The notes under the pieces were generated by a model. It had not been told where the DNA came from. It saw only the letters and a list, made by a program, of their open reading frames with translations, and ran no database searches. From DATFVA01 sp963832715 (GTDB lineage Bacteria; Bacteroidota; Ignavibacteria; Ignavibacteriales; Ignavibacteriaceae): DNA of 64,000 nucleotides. Below, piece by piece: positions 36,906 to 44,887 of this stretch; position 1 is the first letter of the stretch; each line of letters opens with the position of its first letter. Position numbers and translations under genes: made by a program. The stretch lies in assembly GCA_963832715.1 (NCBI GenBank), contig CAWHVB010000003.1, positions 186,001 to 250,000 on the forward strand, given 5' to 3'.

Positions 36906-37914
36906 GTGCGTACCAAATTTCAGTGAAGGAAAAAACCAGGAAACTTTTGATGACATTATAAAAGCAATAAATTCAACATCCGGAGCAAAGCTTCTGAATC
37001 TTGAACCGGATCCCGATTATAACCGCGTGGTAGTAACAATGGCAGGTGATGAAAATGGGATAATAGAAGCGGCTGTACAAGCCTGCAAAGCTGCTGCCGG
37101 CCATATAGATATGCGGAATCATAAAGGAGAGCATCCTAGACTGGGAGCAATAGATGTAGTCCCCTTCGTACCGGTGAAGAATGCAACCATGGATGATTGT
37201 GTGAAAATATCAGAAAAGTTTGGAGAAAGAATCTCAAAGGAATTAGATCTGCCTGTTTATCTGTATGAAAATGCAGCAAGGAAGCCTGAACGGAGCAACC
37301 TTTCTAATATCAGGAAGGGAGAGTATGAAGGACTTGAAGAAAAACTTAAAGATCCTGAGTGGAAACCTGATTTTGGAAAGGCTGATTTTAATCCTAAGCT
37401 GGGTGCTCTGGTAACCGGGGCAAGGTTCTTTCTGATTGCTTATAATGTTAATATTAAATCAACTGATGTTAGCTATTCAAAAGAAATTGCGGAGATACTT
37501 CGTGAATCCGGAAGACCTAAAAGAGATGATCAGGGCAATATCGTAAAAGAAAATGGAAAGACTGTCCGGATACCCGGAAGATTAAAAGATTTCAAGGGAA
37601 TGGGTGTAGCTCTTGAGAAATATAATATAACACAAGTCTCTATTAACCTTACAAATTATGAGGTTACCCCTCTTCATGTGGCGTTTGAAGAAGTTAAGAA
37701 AGAAGCAGAGCGGCTTGGAGTAGAAGTTGACGGCAGTGAAGTTGTAGGTCTTGTTCCCCTTGAAGCATTACTAATGGCAGGCCGGTTCTACGCTGACAAA
37801 AAAGATCTTAAAGAAGACGAACTGGTTGACCTTGCTATTGAGAAACTCGGCCTCAGCACCCTGAACCGGTTCAATAAGAAAGAAAAAATTATAGATTATA
37901 TGATCGGGGATTAA
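36892..37914 (+). CDS. ftcD: Glutamate formimidoyltransferase
   Basis: 340 residues. It moves the formimino group from N-formiminoglutamate to tetrahydrofolate. ECVPNFSEGKNQETFD is the N-terminal signature, with DPDYNRVVVTMAG, HPRLGAIDVVPFVPV and LYENAARKPERSNLSNIRKGEYEG following. The start codon is TTG at 36892 with a GGAGG ribosome-binding site 5 bp upstream, inside the end of hutI (14-bp overlap). The length matches the formimidoyltransferase domain alone; the cyclodeaminase domain of the animal fusion is a separate gene 82 bp downstream. Confidence 0.95.
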   Translation: MKIIECVPNFSEGKNQETFDDIIKAINSTSGAKLLNLEPDPDYNRVVVTMAGDENGIIEAAVQACKAAAGHIDMRNHKGEHPRLGAIDVVPFVPVKNATMDDCVKISEKFGERISKELDLPVYLYENAARKPERSNLSNIRKGEYEGLEEKLKDPEWKPDFGKADFNPKLGALVTGARFFLIAYNVNIKSTDVSYSKEIAEILRESGRPKRDDQGNIVKENGKTVRIPGRLKDFKGMGVALEKYNITQVSINLTNYEVTPLHVAFEEVKKEAERLGVEVDGSEVVGLVPLEALLMAGRFYADKKDLKEDELVDLAIEKLGLSTLNRFNKKEKIIDYMIGD

Positions 37915-37996
37915 CGAACTTTTACTAAAAGCATCCACAAATTAATTCGCTTATTCGTTATTCCGTTAATCATCAATTAAACCTACAGGAACAGAA

Positions 37997-38626
37997 ATGA
38001 ACATAGATGATTCAATCCGTAATTATTTAGATGATATCTCATCCAGTAACCCTACTCCGGGAGGAGGGAATGTTTCAGCATTCAGCGGGGCAATGGCCTG
38101 CAGTCTCGGCATAATGGTGTGTAATCTCACTATCGGAAAGAAAAAGTACGCTGATGTTGAAGAAGAGATGAAGGATATAAAATTCGAACTGTCCGTTGCT
38201 AAAGAAGAATTCCTAACCCTTGCCGAAAAAGATAACCAGGCTTTTGAGAAGGTGATGAATTCATTTAAGCTTCCAAAAGATACTGATGAACAGAAGAAAG
38301 CAAGGAGTGCGAGTATCGAAGCTGCAACTCTTGAAGCTGCTGAGGCTCCTGCCGAGGTTCTGCATTATTGCGGTAAAATTATTCCATTATTTCAAACCCT
38401 CGCTGAAAAAGGCAATCAGAATTCTGTATCAGATGCGGGAGTTGCTGCTGCACTCATATCGACTGCCGCAGAAGGTGCGTATTTGAATGTGCTGATAAAT
38501 TGTTCTTCACTCTCAAATCAGACGGTAGCGGGTGAAATATTAAAGAAGAATGAAATAATCCTGGGGGAAGTAAAACAGATTAGTCAGTTTATCAGTTCGG
38601 AGATAAAGAAAAAGCTGCAGAAGTAG
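37997..38626 (+). CDS. fchA: Formimidoyl-THF cyclodeaminase / methenyl-THF cyclohydrolase family protein
   Basis: 209 residues, all-helical. SSNPTPGGGNVSAFSGAMACSLGIMVCNLTIGKKKY is the family signature with the glycine-rich folate site; the later part reads GNQNSVSDAGVAAALISTAAEGAYLNVLIN. The enzyme releases ammonia from formimidoyl-THF to give methenyl-THF, completing the path begun by hutI and ftcD. The gap to ftcD is 82 bp, so cotranscription is likely. fchA-type cyclohydrolase activity is an alternative with the same fold. Confidence 0.9.
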   Translation: MNIDDSIRNYLDDISSSNPTPGGGNVSAFSGAMACSLGIMVCNLTIGKKKYADVEEEMKDIKFELSVAKEEFLTLAEKDNQAFEKVMNSFKLPKDTDEQKKARSASIEAATLEAAEAPAEVLHYCGKIIPLFQTLAEKGNQNSVSDAGVAAALISTAAEGAYLNVLINCSSLSNQTVAGEILKKNEIILGEVKQISQFISSEIKKKLQK

Positions 38627-38670
38627 AAATCCGCCACCATCTCAGTGCGGGTTTGAAGGCCTGTTACTTC

Positions 38671-40358
38671 CTATTTAAAATTAAATTTAATATCCATCTG
38701 GCCCCAGCGTGCCCTGAGGTTTAGTGTATCGGAGTAAAAGGAAAAATCTTCCGATGGTTTAAATGGATAGGGATTGCCCATGTCGTAAGTTCTGCTGCTG
38801 TCCCTGTCAAGAAAACACCATAACATGTATGTACCGGGGAAAACCCTGTTGAACTCGAACCTGCTTCCTTTCTGCAGGTATTGTGAGTAAATCTTCCCGT
38901 TTGTCTTATCAGTACTCTGAAGCAGAACAAATGGATTGTCGGAAAGCTGCACATTCAGGATAGTGCCGCTGGCACCCGTAAAATCTATTTCATTTATCGT
39001 ATTAAACCGGTAGGTGTACACAGTATCTCCCCTGTTGCCGGCAGCATCACGGAATTTGGACTGATCAAATTTTACGAGGTAATGTTCTCCACTCTTTAAT
39101 TTACCGGTTGGCTTGAGAATGATGGTTGCATTGTCAGGGAATGATAAAGAATATCCCGCTTTCCTGTTGGTCGTATCAGATAAAATTATTCCGGTTTTAG
39201 CCAGAGTTGTATCGAATGCATCATCGAAATAAAACGCGAGAGATGGGTTCAGGAAATCAGCCTGACCGCCGTCCGGGGGAATCGATTTTATTATCTGAGG
39301 TTTGGTTGTATCAGGTTTGCTGCTTATGGAAATCTGTGAAAGATCATTTTTGTATGTATTGCCTTTTTTATCTTTGAGCAGAACAGCTTTCAGGAAATAA
39401 TCATTTTTACTGTTGAAGGATGTATCTGCAACCAGTACAAGTTGTTTCGGATCTGCTATTTTATGATAGATATACAGCGGCTTGAACATGGATTTATCGG
39501 TAGAGTCTATTATTGCAAAATTGTCCGTGGTGATCAGAGTAGAATCGATTTCTTCACTGAATTCTGCAAGTATGTGGAGACTATCGGTCATAATAGTCTT
39601 AATAAGCCGGGGAGAAGTTGTATCATCCTCTGTGAGGAAGAAATGAAGTCCTGCAAACAATGTATCCTCAGGCGCAAGTTTTATGTCTTCAAACGGTACG
39701 CCGATTCTGTCCTGTTCAACCTGGTATAGGAGATCACGGAATTGATCTGCAACGGCAAAGACTCTGTATGTTCCCGCAGCCAAACCAGCTAACTTGAAAC
39801 TGCCGTTATCTCCTGCCTGCGAAATATAATCAGGTTTGGTAGTGGAAGGATTAACAGTATCGGCAGCGAGCTTGTATGCGAATATCATCGTACCGCTGGG
39901 CTTCTCATCGTAAACCCTGCCGGAGATAACTCTTCTGTCTATTTCAGACCCGGTTGAAAATGTGAGCGTGTATGATTCCGCCATCCGGTTCTTATTATTG
40001 TAGTCAACAACATCAGTTCCAAGAGTAACGACGTATGTAACACTGTCTTTTAGGGGATTAGGAAAATAAACTCTTACAGATTTACCGCTCCAGTCAAGTT
40101 CCAGATCGCCATCAACTGCCGGCGATATAAAAAGAGCATCTTTCACTGTCCGCTTGTCAACGTATTCAGAAAATGTAAACTCAATGTACTCATCATGAAA
40201 CTTGTGGTGCCGTTTTCGGGGTATGTTTCCACGATAGTGGGCGGGATCTTGTCTATCTCTCCTCCGCCGGGCGGAAGCTGATTTGCACAGCCGGAGAGGA
40301 CTAATCCGATTGAAAAGAGTACTAAGTATTTTATTTTTTCTGCTGTTGTTTTAACCAT
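38671..40358 (-). pseudogene. Ig-like (SbsA/Big_5) domain lipoprotein, one frameshift
   Basis: The 5' part (from 40358) encodes a lipobox (GLVLSGCANQLPPGG) and the opening GEIDKIPPTIVETYPENGTT. The 3' frame (from 40146) continues with SGKSVRVYFPNPLKDSVTYVV and further beta-rich domains. The frames join near 40192-40196: adding one T to AGTTTCATG gives SFHDEYIEFTFSEYVDKRTV, the expected sequence. A restored protein would be about 562 residues, a secreted lipoprotein of a widespread Bacteroidota type with one N-terminal Ig-like domain and a carboxypeptidase-like domain. The single missing T in a homopolymer suggests an assembly error. The start overlaps the end of mltG. Confidence 0.75.
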
Positions 40359-41398
40359 CTTCGGTATTCATTAACATTTTTGAGGTGCTGAGAATATTTT
40401 TCTGCAAACTTGTGCCCGCCTTTACCATCAGCCACAAAATACAGGTAATCGGTATCTGCAGGATATAGTGATGCAAGTATTGCTTCCCTGCCGGGATTAT
40501 TTATTGGTCCCGGGGGAAGACCTGCATTAATATATGTATTATACGGTGATTTAACCTTAAGATCTTTATACAATAATCTTTTCCATCCATCAGGCTGGAG
40601 TAAATATTGAATTGTAGGATCAGCCTCAAGCGGCATCCCGATTTTCAACCTGTTCCAGTACACCGATGATATTAAGGGCATCTCATCTTTTTTATTTGTC
40701 TCACCTTCAACTATCGAAGCTAAAGTAAGGATTTGATGGACAGAGTAACCGAGAGAATCAGCTCTCCTCCTGAGTGAATCAGTCATAAACTTTTTAAAGT
40801 TGTTATAAAATATACCAATAATTTCGGTTGGAGTGCTTCTTTCATAGAGATCGTATTTACCGGGAAGAAGGTAGCCTTCAAGCGATGAAACATTGAGCCC
40901 TAGAGAATCTATAAAAGTCTTATTGTTAGCCTTCTTCACCACTGCGGCTGAATCCATAAAAAGATCGTATTTAACTTTGGCAGCAATGAATTTGATTGTC
41001 GAACCGGGAGGAATTGTAACTGTATGCGAATAATCGACTTTTGCATGAAGGAAAAACTCAACCAGGTCCAGGTACGATAATCCATTTGGTATATAATACC
41101 TCCCTGCCCTGATGTCCTTCTCTGCTCCATATAAAAAAGCTGCAATATTAAAATTAGTTGAGCCGGGGATAATCCCCTGGCTTTCAAGACTATCTGAAAT
41201 TGAGCTGAGCGTTTCACCTGTTCTTATTTCAAATTTACGGGGGGACGGGCCTTCATAATAATTAGGTGTGAAGAAAGTAAAGTAGAGAACTATTAGTAAC
41301 GCAGCGAAAAAAAGGAATATCAGGAAGAATTCTTTTTTTGAAAGAAGACTCCTGTATGAAATCTTTGATCTTTTTCCGGGAGAATTATTGCCGTCTAT
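40331..41398 (-). CDS. mltG: Endolytic murein transglycosylase MltG, with an apparently non-AUG start
   Basis: About 355 residues. A short basic N tail (NNSPGKRSKISYRS) is followed by one membrane helix (FFLIFLFFAALLIVLYF), a LysM-like region, and the YceG catalytic region: ILTLASIVEGETNKKDEMP with the catalytic Glu, SVYWNRL, PLEADPTIQYLL and SPYNTYINAGLPPGPINNPG. MltG cuts nascent glycan strands. The frame has no ATG, GTG or TTG upstream of the catalytic region's first Met. The best start is ATA at 41398, where AUAG overlaps the chorismate mutase stop and a GAGAGGG site sits 4 bp before. A hidden indel is the alternative. Confidence 0.88.
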   Translation of the reverse strand: MDGNNSPGKRSKISYRSLLSKKEFFLIFLFFAALLIVLYFTFFTPNYYEGPSPRKFEIRTGETLSSISDSLESQGIIPGSTNFNIAAFLYGAEKDIRAGRYYIPNGLSYLDLVEFFLHAKVDYSHTVTIPPGSTIKFIAAKVKYDLFMDSAAVVKKANNKTFIDSLGLNVSSLEGYLLPGKYDLYERSTPTEIIGIFYNNFKKFMTDSLRRRADSLGYSVHQILTLASIVEGETNKKDEMPLISSVYWNRLKIGMPLEADPTIQYLLQPDGWKRLLYKDLKVKSPYNTYINAGLPPGPINNPGREAILASLYPADTDYLYFVADGKGGHKFAEKYSQHLKNVNEYRRWLKQQQKK

Positions 41399-41727
41399 TT
41401 TTCCCTCTCTCTCTGTATTGCACGGGACTCATCGATGATTCTTTCGTATATTCTTTTTAAGTGTTTTTTGATATCCTGCGTTTCGGTAAGTTTATCGATA
41501 TTGCTGTCAATCTCTTTCTCACGACGGGCATCATAAGTGTTGAGTCCGATGGAACTTTTTATCCTGCCGATTTCAATTGATAAATCTAAACGTTTCAATA
41601 ATAATTCTATTATCGCTTCGTCGGTCCGGTCAACTTCATTCCTCAGCTTCGTAAGTAATTCATCCTTTTCTGCCGGATTTAATTTTTCGATTTCTGTTTT
41701 TAAAATATGTAGATGATTTTCTGTCAA
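41395..41727 (-). CDS. Chorismate mutase (AroQ type)
   Basis: 110 residues, all helical. LRNEVDRTDEAIIELLLKRLDLSIEIGRIKSSIG is the N-terminal helix with the catalytic Arg/Lys, and DARREKEIDSN the second helix. The enzyme turns chorismate into prephenate for Phe and Tyr synthesis. It is the stand-alone form, without a prephenate dehydratase domain. It starts 12 bp after tsaD on the same strand and overlaps mltG. Confidence 0.85.
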   Translation of the reverse strand: MTENHLHILKTEIEKLNPAEKDELLTKLRNEVDRTDEAIIELLLKRLDLSIEIGRIKSSIGLNTYDARREKEIDSNIDKLTETQDIKKHLKRIYERIIDESRAIQREREK

Positions 41728-41739
41728 ACTAAAAGCTAA

Positions 41740-42765
41740 TTATGAATTGATATGTGCGAAATGTTCTTCGTCTAATCCGGGGAAAGGGCTAAAGCTTAAA
41801 TCAAATTGTTGTCCTGACTCGTAAACCTTTAACCCCCTGTAAGCAATCATAGCTGCATTATCTCCGCAGAATTCCATATCGGGAATGACAATTTTCTGAT
41901 GATACTTTTCCGCAAGCTGCGAGATGCTGTTTCTTAACTCTCTGTTTGCTGCAACACCGCCTGCAAGTGAAATTGATTTCACTTCGAAATCATTTAATGC
42001 TCTCTCCGTGCTGCGTAACAAAGCTTTGATCACTGCTTCCTGGAAAGAGGCGGCAATATCAGGGAGATCTTTTTCCGGTACTTTTTCATCATGGCCGTAT
42101 TTTTTTTGTATATATCTCAGTACAGAAGTCTTAAGTCCGCTGAATGAAAAATCATACCTGCCGGATAAGTCGGCAACCGGAAAACTAATCTTATTTTTAT
42201 CACCGGCAGCGGCTGCCTTTTGAATTTTGGGTCCGCCGGGATATCCAAGTCCCAGCATCTTAGCAACTTTGTCAAAAGCCTCGCCTGCGGCATCATCTAC
42301 AGTTGTTCCCAGCTTCTTAACTGTAGTAAAACTTTCCACAAGGAGGAGAAGTGAATGACCTCCTGAAGCAACGAGAGCAAGATAAGGAAATTCCGGTTTA
42401 TCCTTCATAAGGAATCCCGAGAAGATATGACCTTCAATATGGTTCACCGGAATGAAAGTTTTGGCGGCAGAATATGCAAGACCTTTAGCAAAAGTTAAAC
42501 CTACTAGCAGAGCACCGATCAGTCCCGGACCGGCCGTAGCGCATATAAGATCAACATCCTTTAATTCAATATCAGCCTTACTTAATGCATTTCTTAGAAG
42601 AGGGATAATGATCTGAAGGTGGGCGCGGCTGGAAAGCTCGGGAACTACACCGCCGTATTCAGAATGAAAATCCTGTGAGGAAATTAAGTTTGCTTTCAGT
42701 TCACCGTTGGAGATAACAGCAACAGAGGTTTCATCACAGGATGTTTCAATTCCTAATACATTCAT
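41740..42765 (-). CDS. tsaD: tRNA N6-threonylcarbamoyladenosine transferase TsaD
   Basis: 341 residues, ASKHA fold. MNVLGIETSCDETSVAV is the nucleotide-binding start. HLQIIIPLL and VNHIEGHIFSGF carry the metal-binding His pair, followed by ALVASGGHSLLLLVE, GTTVDDAAGEAFDKVAKMLGLGYPGGP, and SLAGGVAANRELR. With TsaB and TsaE it makes the t6A modification at position 37 of tRNAs reading ANN codons. The start overlaps the proline dehydrogenase stop by 4 bp (ATGA). Confidence 0.96.
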   Translation of the reverse strand: MNVLGIETSCDETSVAVISNGELKANLISSQDFHSEYGGVVPELSSRAHLQIIIPLLRNALSKADIELKDVDLICATAGPGLIGALLVGLTFAKGLAYSAAKTFIPVNHIEGHIFSGFLMKDKPEFPYLALVASGGHSLLLLVESFTTVKKLGTTVDDAAGEAFDKVAKMLGLGYPGGPKIQKAAAAGDKNKISFPVADLSGRYDFSFSGLKTSVLRYIQKKYGHDEKVPEKDLPDIAASFQEAVIKALLRSTERALNDFEVKSISLAGGVAANRELRNSISQLAEKYHQKIVIPDMEFCGDNAAMIAYRGLKVYESGQQFDLSFSPFPGLDEEHFAHINS

Positions 42766-43664
42766 TTCTCAAAAGAAAATATATTCTTAAAAATCTGTCC
42801 CGCGACCTGGGGATTTTCCTTTAATCGTCTTATAGAATACGGATACCAGTCTTCTCCGAACGGCACATATATCCTTATTTTATATCCGTCTTTATTAATT
42901 TTTTCTCTTAAATCCTCTCTTACACCAAGAAGCATCTGGAACTCAAATTTATCCTTGGGAATGTTCATTTCCTTTATCATACGGTATGCTTCATTTATCA
43001 GGTATTCATCGTGTGTGGCAATTCCGACATAATTACCATTTTTCAGCATAAGTTCAAGTGATTTGAGATAATTGCTGCGGATCTCCTGGCGGTCTTTATA
43101 AGCAATAGTTGCAGATTCAATATAAATGCCTTTGCAAAGTCTGTAGTTTGTTCCAAGCTTATTCAAAGTAATCACATCGCTGGTTGTACGTTTAAGGTAA
43201 GCCTGAAGGACGATCCCCACATTATTAAAATCGCTTCTTAATCTCTTGAATAAATTGATAGTTTTGTCGGTGTAAGGAGAATCCTCCATGTCAATCCTGA
43301 CAAAATTATCGATACCCTTAGCCTTTTCTACCAGTTCTTTAATTTGTTTGTAAGCAAAATCTTCATCTATAGCTAATCCCATCTGGGTGGGTTTTAAAGA
43401 AAGATTCGCCATGAGTTTGTGCTTCACAATGGTATCAAGCACCTCAATACATTTATTCTTAGCCTCAACTGCCTCTTCTTTGCGGGTTATAGATTCTCCA
43501 AGCACATCCATAGTTGCAAAGATACCCCTGGAATTCAGATCCTTTACACACTTGACTGCCTTTTCTATCGTATCCCCTGCAATATATTTTTTAGAAAAAA
43601 AGCCAACAACTGATTTGGGCATCAATTGTACTACTGCAACAATAAGTTTATTTATGAACGACAA
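42762..43664 (-). CDS. Proline dehydrogenase family protein
   Basis: 300 residues, a FAD-dependent TIM barrel. Landmarks are FATMDVLGESIT, LSLKPTQMG, FVRIDMEDSPYTDKTI (strand 4), VLQAYLKRT, YRLCKGIYIESATIAY and VGIATHDEYLI, then KFEFQMLLGVREDL and RIYVPFGEDWYPYSIRRL, where the two Arg that bind the proline carboxylate sit (YSIRRL). It oxidises proline to pyrroline-5-carboxylate. It is the monofunctional type; no P5C dehydrogenase is adjacent. It is the first gene of the leftward run proDH, tsaD, chorismate mutase, mltG. Confidence 0.92.
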   Translation of the reverse strand: MSFINKLIVAVVQLMPKSVVGFFSKKYIAGDTIEKAVKCVKDLNSRGIFATMDVLGESITRKEEAVEAKNKCIEVLDTIVKHKLMANLSLKPTQMGLAIDEDFAYKQIKELVEKAKGIDNFVRIDMEDSPYTDKTINLFKRLRSDFNNVGIVLQAYLKRTTSDVITLNKLGTNYRLCKGIYIESATIAYKDRQEIRSNYLKSLELMLKNGNYVGIATHDEYLINEAYRMIKEMNIPKDKFEFQMLLGVREDLREKINKDGYKIRIYVPFGEDWYPYSIRRLKENPQVAGQIFKNIFSFEK

Positions 43665-43834
43665 TTTTTATATTCTCCCTGGTTGATGACCATAATTTTT
43701 AATAATGCGGTATGAAACTTAAGCAACTTTTGATTGTTTTACTATACAAAGAAACCTGAATTATCGATATCAATTCTGCCGGGCAGTCAGACAGCTTAAA
43801 GTTACTTTTTAAGTGGTAGAAGGATTACTGGAAA

Positions 43835-44010
43835 TTGACAAAAATGGCAGACAATTCAGAGGTGATTTTTAATGATTTCTATTAAGGATTTTGAAGGCCT
43901 GGAGGAGGCTTGGCAGAGGCTTGGTGGAGGCCTGGTGGAAATTGCCCTGAAATACCCGAAAACTGACATTTTTAAAGAGAGTTTGATTATAAAATTTGAC
44001 ATTTTGTCAG
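43835..44010. repeat. Dispersed element copy B: conserved ends flanking an 11-bp-period array
   Basis: The left end is TTGACAAAAATGGCAGAC (43835-43852) and the right end TGACATTTTGTCAG (43997-44010). Between them four 11-bp units GGCCTGGAGGA, GGCTTGGCAGA, GGCTTGGTGGA and GGCCTGGTGGA run from 43896 to 43939. The same end sequences flank another 11-bp array at 54532-54683 in the opposite orientation. The element fills most of the gap (43665-44108) between the proline dehydrogenase start and the coaE stop. I see no supported gene in this gap. Confidence 0.6.
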
Positions 44011-44108
44011 TCGCATTAAGACGCTATTCTAATACAGATATCCGGACAATCTTAGAGCAGAAATTGATGCTTTAATTCTAAAGATTTAAAGTACCACACG
44101 CAGTTGTA

Positions 44109-44696
44109 TCAGATTAATGAAAGCAGAAGCTTAGCTTTTCCCCTGAGATCATCTAAACTGCCGTTATTTTCGAAGATAAAATCAGCTCTTTTTTTCTTTT
44201 CTTCATCGGGAATCTGGTTGAAGTCTCTTCTTTCAAAATCTTCAGGGGTCAGGCTATCTGATTTTCTATTAAATCGCATTTCTTTTCCGGCGGTAATCAG
44301 CACGACATAATCGAACATCTCCTCCATATCGGCTTCATATATTAAAGCAGCTTCCACAAAAACCCTGTCGCTTTTCTTTAGTTCTGCCATCATAAGCTCA
44401 TTTATCTTTTCAATTACAGGAGGATGAAGTATTGAATTAATGATCATAACATTTTCAGGATCCGGAAAAACTTTCTCCGCGAGGTATTTCCTGTTTATTT
44501 CATTGCCCGCGAAAGACTCTTTCCCAAAAGCTTCTATTACTTTCTCCTTAACCTTACTATTTCCTGCGAGAATTTCTTTTGATATATCATCGGCTTTGAT
44601 AATTGTATATCCGGCTTGTTCAATAAAACCTGCGAAGGCAGATTTTCCGGAGCCTATGCTGCCTGTTATTGCTATTCTTAATTTCTTACCGGACAT
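44109..44696 (-). CDS. coaE: Dephospho-CoA kinase
   Basis: 195 residues, a P-loop kinase that phosphorylates dephospho-CoA in the last step of CoA synthesis. RIAITGSIGSGKSAFAG is the Walker A segment, IIKADDISKEIL the Asp-containing DxD-like motif, and HPPVIEKI and VFVEAALIYEADMEEMFDYVVLI the CoA-binding and lid region. The C-terminal tail ends DLRGKAKLLLSLI. It is the only gene between the two repeat-bearing gaps on this strand. Confidence 0.93.
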   Translation of the reverse strand: MSGKKLRIAITGSIGSGKSAFAGFIEQAGYTIIKADDISKEILAGNSKVKEKVIEAFGKESFAGNEINRKYLAEKVFPDPENVMIINSILHPPVIEKINELMMAELKKSDRVFVEAALIYEADMEEMFDYVVLITAGKEMRFNRKSDSLTPEDFERRDFNQIPDEEKKKRADFIFENNGSLDDLRGKAKLLLSLI

Positions 44697-44747
44697 AGTA
44701 CCTGCATGTAATAATGAATGAGCTATATTTTGATAATTGATATTAGT

Positions 44748-44828
44748 AAGCGAAACAGCATTTCACTTTGCATTGAAGCGAACCAGAGATTCGCTTTACA
44801 TTGAAGCGAATCAGCGTGTCGCTTTACA
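44748..44828. repeat. Three 28-bp direct repeats, each able to form a hairpin
   Basis: AAGCGAA recurs at 44748, 44776 and 44804, exactly 28 bp apart, and TGCATTG/TACATTG closes the first two units. Within the repeats AAGCGAA faces TTCGCTT across a 7-nt loop (44776-44796) and AAGCGA faces TCGCTT (44804-44824). The first unit is more decayed, and the third is cut short before an A run. The block lies between coaE and the rny terminator. Confidence 0.75.
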
Positions 44829-44839
44829 AAATTAAAAAA

Positions 44840-44865
44840 AAAGCCCATCAAAACAGATGGGCTTT
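44840..44865 (-). terminator. Rho-independent terminator after rny
   Basis: AAAGCCCATC (44840-44849) pairs perfectly with GATGGGCTTT (44856-44865) around AAAACA. Read on the minus strand, T7 follows the stem. It lies 23 bp past the rny stop and ends the large leftward translation cluster. Confidence 0.9.
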
Positions 44866-44887
44866 AACTAAAAATGTAATAAACTGA

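Noticed and set aside
40331..40957. mltG as a short 208-residue protein starting at the first ATG
   Set aside because: The frame continues upstream with full MltG homology including the membrane helix, so this start would remove essential parts.
43872..44075. 67-codon open frame between proline dehydrogenase and coaE
   Set aside because: It runs through the 11-bp array, so its Gly/Leu-rich stretch is a by-product of the repeat. I found no homology and do not call it a gene.
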